Source of the DNA: Deltaproteobacteria bacterium
Lineage (GTDB): Bacteria > Myxococcota_A > Polyangia > Polyangiales > Houyiibacteriaceae
Direction: 5' to 3'
DNA: 64,000 nt
NCBI GenBank assembly: GCA_017644045.1
Contig: JAEPMI010000010.1
Location: forward strand, 1 to 64,000
Shown here: in pieces, positions 59,383-64,000 of the stretch
Position numbering within the stretch: position 1 is the first letter of the stretch
Layout: each line of letters starts with the position of its first letter
The notes under the pieces: generated by a model
What the model saw: the letters and a program-made list of their open reading frames with translations, nothing else
Database searches by the model: none
What the model was told of the DNA's origin: nothing
Made by a program: the position numbers and the translations under genes

Positions 59383-60366
59383 ATGCGATTCGGAGCCATC
59401 GTGCTCGCCCTCAGCCTGGGCGCTTCTCTCGCCTCTGCACAGGAAGGCGCCGGTTCGCTCGACGCCCCGCCGGGTTCGGACGCCGAAAGTGGAGCCCCCC
59501 CGTCCACCGCGTCGGAGACGCCGAGCACCGAAGCGAGCGGTGACCCGCTCCCGATGCCCGCCGCGAGCCCCAGCGAGGCCATCCCGCCTCCGCCGGCGCC
59601 GACCGCGGGCTATGGCACCCCGGTCTATCCCGGACCGCAGACCGGTCTGCCCGGCGCACCGGCCGACGACGGCATCCGCCTCCCGAGCAACGTGTCGACG
59701 CGGCTGCGGGTCCTCGACTCCAGCCTGCAGGTCCTCGCCTCGCGGGGCTCGAACCGCATCGTGGACGGCGTGCTCTCGATGGTGAGCGGTGGCGTGTCGA
59801 TCGGTCTAGGCATCTGGGCGCGACAGGACGGCCTGCGGGACCTCGCGCGCTACGCGTTCCTCATGGGGAGCGTCAGCGTGACCCGCGGGATCATCGACCT
59901 GGCCCTCTCACCGAACCCCCAGCCGCCGGCCATCCAGTTCGGACACATGCCCATGCGCACCGTGGACGAGGCCCGCGAGCGGCTCCGCTTCGGCGAGAAC
60001 GCGCTCGAGGCGCTCGCGCGACGGAGCCGCGCCGTCCGCCTGATCGACGCGTCACTGAGCATCGGCAGCGGCATCGCGGTCGTGCCGCTCTTCCTTCATC
60101 AGAAGGACTACAAGTTCACCGAGCCCCTCGACTACTTCATCGTGATCGCGGCGGGCATCCAGGTCATCACCGGCATCATCAACCTCGCGACCCGCTCGGA
60201 CGCCGAGCGCCGCTGGTCCGCCTACCAAGACCTCCGCGACCGCCTCGACGACGAGGAAGAGCGCGGCTCGGTCACGCTCGCGGAGGACGACGGCCCGCGC
60301 CTGATGGGCGCCGGCATCTCTCCGACTCGCGGCGGCGCCACGGCCGGCATCGTCGTCGGCTTCTGA
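59383..60366 (+). CDS. Exported membrane protein of unknown function
   Basis: This 327-residue protein starts at ATG 59383 (MRFGAIVLALSLGASLASA), better than the upstream GTG 59347. A disordered Pro/Ser segment (about 20-100) follows the signal peptide. Several hydrophobic stretches (GVLSMVSGGVSIGLGIWARQ, SGIAVVPLFLHQK, YFIVIAAGIQVITGIINLAT) suggest inner-membrane insertion with repeated short helices. The two halves around RGSNRIVDGVLSMVSGG and RAVRLIDASLSIGSG look like a weak internal duplication. No family is recognised. Confidence 0.6.
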   Translation: MRFGAIVLALSLGASLASAQEGAGSLDAPPGSDAESGAPPSTASETPSTEASGDPLPMPAASPSEAIPPPPAPTAGYGTPVYPGPQTGLPGAPADDGIRLPSNVSTRLRVLDSSLQVLASRGSNRIVDGVLSMVSGGVSIGLGIWARQDGLRDLARYAFLMGSVSVTRGIIDLALSPNPQPPAIQFGHMPMRTVDEARERLRFGENALEALARRSRAVRLIDASLSIGSGIAVVPLFLHQKDYKFTEPLDYFIVIAAGIQVITGIINLATRSDAERRWSAYQDLRDRLDDEEERGSVTLAEDDGPRLMGAGISPTRGGATAGIVVGF

Positions 60367-60373
60367 CCGCGGT

Positions 60374-61990
60374 TCAGTCGTTCTTCGTCGCGAGGAGCTG
60401 GAGCGCGCTCTCGATGGAGTCGGCGTCGGCCGCCGTCTTGTCGCGCCGCCAGCGCGCGATGCGTGGGAAGCGCACGGCCAGCCCGGCCTTGTGGCGCTTC
60501 GACACGCGAATGTCCTCGAACGCGATCTCGAAGACGTGCTCCGGCGCAACCGCCCGGACCGGCCCGAATCGCTCGAGGGTGTGGGAGCGGATCCATCCGT
60601 CGAGCTCACGGATCTCGGCGTCGTCGAGGCCGCTGTAGGCCTTGGCAATGGGCACGAGGCCGTGCTCGGCGCTGCGTAGCGCAAAGGTGTAGTCGGTGAA
60701 GAGCCCCGCGCGCTTGCCGCTGCCGGCCTGTGCGTAGATGAGGACGCAATCGAGGGTGAAGGGGTCGACCTTGTGCTTCCACCACTCGCCCTTGCGCCGG
60801 CCGGTGCGGTAGGGACCGGCCGCGCTCTTGAGCATGAAGCCCTCGACGCCGCGCGCGCGCGACTCGGCGTGAAGCGCGGCGAGCGCCTCCCAGCTCTCGC
60901 CGGCGACGCGCTCGCTGATCCCGAAGCGGGCCTCGAGCCCCTCCTCGTGCAGCCCCGCGACCACCCTCTCGAGGTCGGCGCGCCGCTCGGTCTGCGGGCG
61001 CTCGCGTTGGTCCTCACCACCGAGCTCGAGAAGGTCGTAGGCCATGAAGTGGGCCGGCGCCTCGCGGAGGATCTTCGGCCCGAGCTTCTTGCGGCCGATG
61101 CGCTTCTGCAGCTTCGCGAAAGGCAGCGGACGCTTCGCGTCGGCGTCCCACGCGAGCAACTCCCCATCCAGCACCGTCCCGTCCGCGAGGGCGGCGCTCC
61201 CATTCACGATCTCCGGGAAGCGTTCGGTGATGAGCTCTTCCCCGCGCGACCAGAGAAAGGTCTCGCCGCCGCGCCGAACGAGCTGAGCCCGGATGCCGTC
61301 CCACTTCCACTCCACCAGCCAGTCGCTCGGGTCGCCGAGCGACTCGAGCTCTGCCTCGAGCGGGCTCGCCAGGTAGAAGGGATAGGGTCTCGCGGCCGAC
61401 GCCTCCGCGTCGGGCTCGGGGTCCACCAGCGTCGCCCAGGCCTTCGCGCTCGGCGCCCACTTGCCGCTCAGGCGGTGCTGCAGGACGTCCCGGTCGATGC
61501 CGGTCGCCTCTGCCAGCGCACGGATCGCGAGAGTCTTCGAGACCCCGACCCGGAGCGCGCCGGTCAGCAGCTTGTTCAGCAGGAAGCGCTCGCGCTTCGG
61601 CAGGCTGCGCCACCACTTCGTGACCGTGGCGTGCTGCTCGTCCTCCTCCAGCGACCGCAACGCCTTCAGCGCCTCCACCCACTCCGGCAGGCTACGCTCG
61701 AGGTGCGGCTCCGTTCGCTCGACGAGCAGCGAGATGACCTCGGCCAGGTCGCCGACGGCGGCGTAGCACTCGTCCATCAGCCACTCGGGCAGCGCCGCCT
61801 CGGCCAGCGCCCAGCCGCCGAGCTTCCGGGGACCGATGAGCCGTTTCATCCGCCGCCCGCTCAGCAGAAAGAATGCCCACGCGGCCTCGGCCGGCGGCGC
61901 GGACGCGAAATAGGCGGCCATCGCCTCGACCTTGGCGTTGGTCGAGGTCGTGCGATCGAGCTGGTCGAACACCGCCGCGAACGCCCTCAC
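60374..61990 (-). CDS. ATP-dependent DNA ligase (ligase-associated repair type)
   Basis: This 538-residue ligase starts at GTG 61990 overlapping the exonuclease stop (GTGA). A helical N-domain (about 1-195) precedes the nucleotidyltransferase with AMP-Lys in LVEWKWDGIRAQLVRRGGET, then VLDGELLAWDADAKRPLPFA, FMAYDLLELGGED and GVEGFMLKSAAGPYRTGRRK then WWKHKVDPFTL. The OB domain follows. This is the bacterial ligase type paired with a metallo-beta-lactamase exonuclease. The usual Lhr-like helicase and phosphoesterase partners are not in the window. Confidence 0.93.
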   Translation of the reverse strand: MRAFAAVFDQLDRTTSTNAKVEAMAAYFASAPPAEAAWAFFLLSGRRMKRLIGPRKLGGWALAEAALPEWLMDECYAAVGDLAEVISLLVERTEPHLERSLPEWVEALKALRSLEEDEQHATVTKWWRSLPKRERFLLNKLLTGALRVGVSKTLAIRALAEATGIDRDVLQHRLSGKWAPSAKAWATLVDPEPDAEASAARPYPFYLASPLEAELESLGDPSDWLVEWKWDGIRAQLVRRGGETFLWSRGEELITERFPEIVNGSAALADGTVLDGELLAWDADAKRPLPFAKLQKRIGRKKLGPKILREAPAHFMAYDLLELGGEDQRERPQTERRADLERVVAGLHEEGLEARFGISERVAGESWEALAALHAESRARGVEGFMLKSAAGPYRTGRRKGEWWKHKVDPFTLDCVLIYAQAGSGKRAGLFTDYTFALRSAEHGLVPIAKAYSGLDDAEIRELDGWIRSHTLERFGPVRAVAPEHVFEIAFEDIRVSKRHKAGLAVRFPRIARWRRDKTAADADSIESALQLLATKND

Positions 61991-63003
61991 TCCGAGCCCT
62001 CCTCGCCGGCGTAGGGCGTCGCGAGGACCGCCGCGTCGAGCCCGCGCTCCTCGCGAAGGAATCGCGCGAGCACCTCCGGTCGACCGTGGGTGCAGAGCAC
62101 GCGCTCCGCCTCCGACTCCTGAACGGTGCGAATCAGCGCGGGCCAGTCCGCGTGGTCGGAGAGCGTGAAGCCGCGATCGAGGCCGCGCTGCTTTCGGGTC
62201 GCGCGCAGCAGCATCCAACCGCTCGCGAAGGCGGTCTCGTGATCGCCGAAGCGCTTCAGCCAGCGGGAGCGTCGGACGGACGGTGGTGCCATGACCAGCC
62301 GACCGGCCCAGTCGGTGCCCTTCGGCTCCGGCTGCACCGGCTTGGTGGGGAGCATCTCGACCCCCTCGTCGCGGTAGCGCTCGACCAGGGCCTCGATGGC
62401 GCCGTGCGTGTAGACGGTCTGATCGGTGAGCGCGCTCAGCTCCGCGAGGATCCGCTGCGCCTTACCGAGCGAGTAGACGTAGAGCAGCGACGCCCTCCCC
62501 GCCTCGGCGTTCGCGCGCCACCAGCTCGCGATGGCGCGCACCTCCGTCGTCGCGTCCGGCCATCGGTAGATGGGCAGGGCGAACGTGGCCTCGGTGACCA
62601 GCGTGTCGCAGCGGACCACCTCGAAGGGTGCGCAGGTCGGGTCCGCGGCGCGCTTGTAGTCGCCGGTGACCACCCAGACCTCGCCGCGATGCTCGAGCCG
62701 CACCTGCGCCGAGCCGAGCACGTGACCCGCGGGATGGAAGCTCAGCGATACGTCGCCGATGGTCTGCCGCTCGCCGTAGCGCAGGGTGTCGATGGTCGGC
62801 GCACCGCTCTCGGTGGCGAGGCGCTTGTCGAGGATCGAGCGGCCCGGCTCCGGCGCGAGGTAGCGGGTCGATCCCGGCCGCGCATGGTCGCCGTGACCGT
62901 GGGTGAGCACGGCCCGCTCCACGGGCTCCCACGGATCGATGTGGAAGCCACCGGCGGGACAGAAGAGCCCCTCGTTCGTGAGCTGCAGGAGCGGTGCGGT
63001 CAT
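61987..63003 (-). CDS. Ligase-associated DNA exonuclease (metallo-beta-lactamase/CPSF-like)
   Basis: This 338-residue nuclease has the metal motif THGHGDHARPG, then the HPAGHVLGSAQVRLEHRGEV segment and GDYKRAADPTCAPFEVVRCD typical of the beta-CASP/CPSF73-like group. Later His and Asp ligands lie in FTLSDHADWPALIRTV and VLCTHGRPEVLARFL. It is the DNA exonuclease that pairs with the following ligase in a bacterial end-processing system. It starts at ATG 63003 and is followed directly by the coupled ligase. Confidence 0.9.
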   Translation of the reverse strand: MTAPLLQLTNEGLFCPAGGFHIDPWEPVERAVLTHGHGDHARPGSTRYLAPEPGRSILDKRLATESGAPTIDTLRYGERQTIGDVSLSFHPAGHVLGSAQVRLEHRGEVWVVTGDYKRAADPTCAPFEVVRCDTLVTEATFALPIYRWPDATTEVRAIASWWRANAEAGRASLLYVYSLGKAQRILAELSALTDQTVYTHGAIEALVERYRDEGVEMLPTKPVQPEPKGTDWAGRLVMAPPSVRRSRWLKRFGDHETAFASGWMLLRATRKQRGLDRGFTLSDHADWPALIRTVQESEAERVLCTHGRPEVLARFLREERGLDAAVLATPYAGEEGSE

Positions 63004-63020
63004 GGGGGGACGGACGAAAG

Positions 63021-63050
63021 AGAGCTCCGCGACGGACGCCGCGGAGCTCT
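63021..63050 (-). terminator. Hairpin between sodB and the exonuclease gene
   Basis: AGAGCTCCGCG pairs perfectly with CGCGGAGCTCT over 11 bases around an 8-base loop, 19 bases after the sodB stop. On the minus strand the stem is followed by a short pyrimidine stretch CTTTCGTCC. It is probably the sodB terminator, partly insulating the repair pair. Confidence 0.75.
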
Positions 63051-63068
63051 CGTCTCGACCGAACGGGC

Positions 63069-63647
63069 TCAGCCCGCGAGGTTGGCGGCCGCGAAGTCCC
63101 AGTTGATGAGCTTCTCGAGCCAGACGTCGATGTAGGTCCCGCGCGCGTTCTGGTGGTCCAGGTAGTAGGCGTGCTCCCAGACGTCCATGGTGAGCAGCGG
63201 CTTGGCGCTGCCGGTGATCGGGGTCTCGGCGTTGCTGGTCGAGGTGACGGCGAGCTTGCCGCCGTCGTTGACGAGCCAGACCCAGCCCGAGCCGAACTGG
63301 CCGGCGCCGGAGGCCTTCCAGGCCTCGCGGAACTTGTCGACGCTTCCGAAGTCGCGGTCGATGGCGTCCTTGAGGTCACCGCTCGGATCGCCGCCGCCGC
63401 CCGGCTTCATGCTCGTCCAGAAGAAGTTGTGGTTGTAGACCTGCGCGGCGTTGTTGAACTTGCCACCGCTGGCCGCCTTCACGACCTCCTCGAGCGGCTT
63501 GTCGGCCTCGCCGGCCTCGAGCGCCGCCTCGAGCTTCTTCATGTAGCCCTTGTGGTGCTTCTCGTAGTGGAACGAGAACGTCTTCTCGCTCATGGCGGGC
63601 GCGAGGGCGTCCTGCGCGTACGGTAGTTCGATGACTTCGACCTTCAT
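63069..63647 (-). CDS. sodB: Superoxide dismutase, Fe type
   Basis: This 192-residue enzyme has the metal ligands His27 (FSFHYEKHHKGY), His in NAAQVYNHNFFWTSMKPGGG, Asp and His in LLTMDVWEHAYYLDHQ. The Gln in AAQ and the absence of the Mn-type Gly-Gly pattern favour iron. GAGQFGSGWVWLVN is the family signature. It starts at ATG 63647 with a strong AGGAG site. Confidence 0.95.
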   Translation of the reverse strand: MKVEVIELPYAQDALAPAMSEKTFSFHYEKHHKGYMKKLEAALEAGEADKPLEEVVKAASGGKFNNAAQVYNHNFFWTSMKPGGGGDPSGDLKDAIDRDFGSVDKFREAWKASGAGQFGSGWVWLVNDGGKLAVTSTSNAETPITGSAKPLLTMDVWEHAYYLDHQNARGTYIDVWLEKLINWDFAAANLAG

Positions 63648-63805
63648 GGTTTCTCCTAGCGGGTGTCGTGTGGGGCCCGGAGTGCGCCGGCCCCGAAGGA
63701 TTCGCAGCCCTTATAGAACTTCAGGGCTCCGGCCGTAACCCCCCCTCGAACGGGAGACCCGTGAGAAGACTCCGGGAACCGATTTCCGTCGGACCGGCGC
63801 CCGGT

Positions 63806-64000
63806 TCACAGGAGGCCGTCGCAGCGCTCCGTGCTCTGACTGGCGTTGTCGTCCTCGATGCACTCGGCGGCGGCGTCCGCTCCGTCGACGCGCGCCTCGT
63901 AGACCAGGTCCGTGTCCTCCGGGTAGTCCGTGACGTCGAACGAGAGCCGTTCGCTGCCGCCGGGAAGGAGCGGACCGGTCGTGGTCAACGTGGTGAGGCT
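63806..64000 (-). CDS. C-terminal end of a CARDB-like exported protein (partial)
   Basis: The frame is open from the right edge of the window to a stop at 63806, giving about 64 residues. LLPGGSERLSFDVTDYPEDT and YEARVDGADAAAECIEDDNA resemble the last strands of a CARDB adhesion-type domain. The Glu-Cys-x-Glu-Asp-Asn element is frequent in myxobacterial VWA/CARDB surface proteins, where the Cys pairs with one close to the C-terminus (RCDGLL). The start lies outside the window. Confidence 0.5.
   Translation of the reverse strand, partial: SLTTLTTTGPLLPGGSERLSFDVTDYPEDTDLVYEARVDGADAAAECIEDDNASQSTERCDGLL

Overview
The window comes from a very GC-rich chromosome. Its gene content points to a deltaproteobacterium of the Myxococcota, probably near Polyangiales/Sandaracinaceae. 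The grounds are eukaryote-like Ser/Thr kinases with PEGA or TPR domains, an FHA protein, type IV pilin genes beside an NtrC-family regulator with a sigma-54 promoter, an AgmX-like surface lipoprotein and many small Cys-anchored lipoproteins. This placement is inferred from gene families, not from a marker tree. I saw no rRNA, tRNA, CRISPR array, transposase or prophage gene.

Layout. 1-5.4 kb: a TPR lipoprotein with a Ser-Glu tail (runs off the left edge), a PilR-like sigma-54 activator and three pilin-like genes. The main pilA has a textbook -24/-12 promoter and a palindromic upstream site. 5.4-15.5 kb: a PEGA-domain Ser/Thr kinase, a large exported phosphodiester-glycosidase-like protein, a coupled HEAT-protein/PQQ-AgmX lipoprotein pair and a PATAN/J-like protein. 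15.6-22.9 kb: a 130-bp imperfect palindrome, a TPR-HTH protein, a methyltransferase/glycosyltransferase pair, a lipoprotein peptidyl-prolyl isomerase, a CobA-HemD fusion and small envelope proteins. 23-27.3 kb: clpS-clpA, a phospholipase-D-like protein and aat, which together form an N-degron proteolysis cluster. 27.3-34 kb: a CpxRA-like two-component system divergent from a TolC-MacA-MacB-like tripartite exporter, with a consensus CpxR-type box between them. 34-37.5 kb: both subunits of a 3-oxoacid CoA-transferase and a large unknown. 37.6-42.7 kb: nrdR-ribD-ribE-ribBX-ribH-nusB plus a stand-alone M17 N-domain. 42.7-47.9 kb: a receiver-kinase, a NifS-like desulfurase, mnmA, a lipoprotein and a TrmA/RumA-family methyltransferase in one overlapping run. 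48-54.5 kb: a MATE exporter, a TPR membrane protein, a kinase and FHA protein pair, and pilB. 54.7-60.4 kb: a small HD-rich protein, pyrC-carA, a shrunken CoA-transferase-B-like protein and envelope proteins. 60.4-64 kb: the ligase/exonuclease repair pair, sodB and the end of a CARDB-like protein.

The most unusual element is a structured repeat of about 120 bp found twice. It follows the 3' end of the peptidyl-prolyl isomerase gene (minus strand, 19.35-19.47 kb) and of clpA (plus strand, 25.73-25.85 kb), in the same orientation relative to the upstream gene. The copies match at about 88% over roughly 98 positions, counted by hand. Their leading hairpins differ completely in sequence yet both remain palindromes, and a second small stem carries a compensatory pair change. 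A 27-bp fragment of its end lies inside a third gene. Other leads are a catalytically gutted CoA-transferase paralog, the CpxR-type box, overlapping palindromes upstream of the small HD-rich gene, and two probable CTG starts inside CTGA stop/start overlaps.

Genes are dense, with many 1-4 nt stop/start overlaps (ATGA, GTGA, TGATG) implying translational coupling. All product calls rest on reading the translated sequence; no database search was run.
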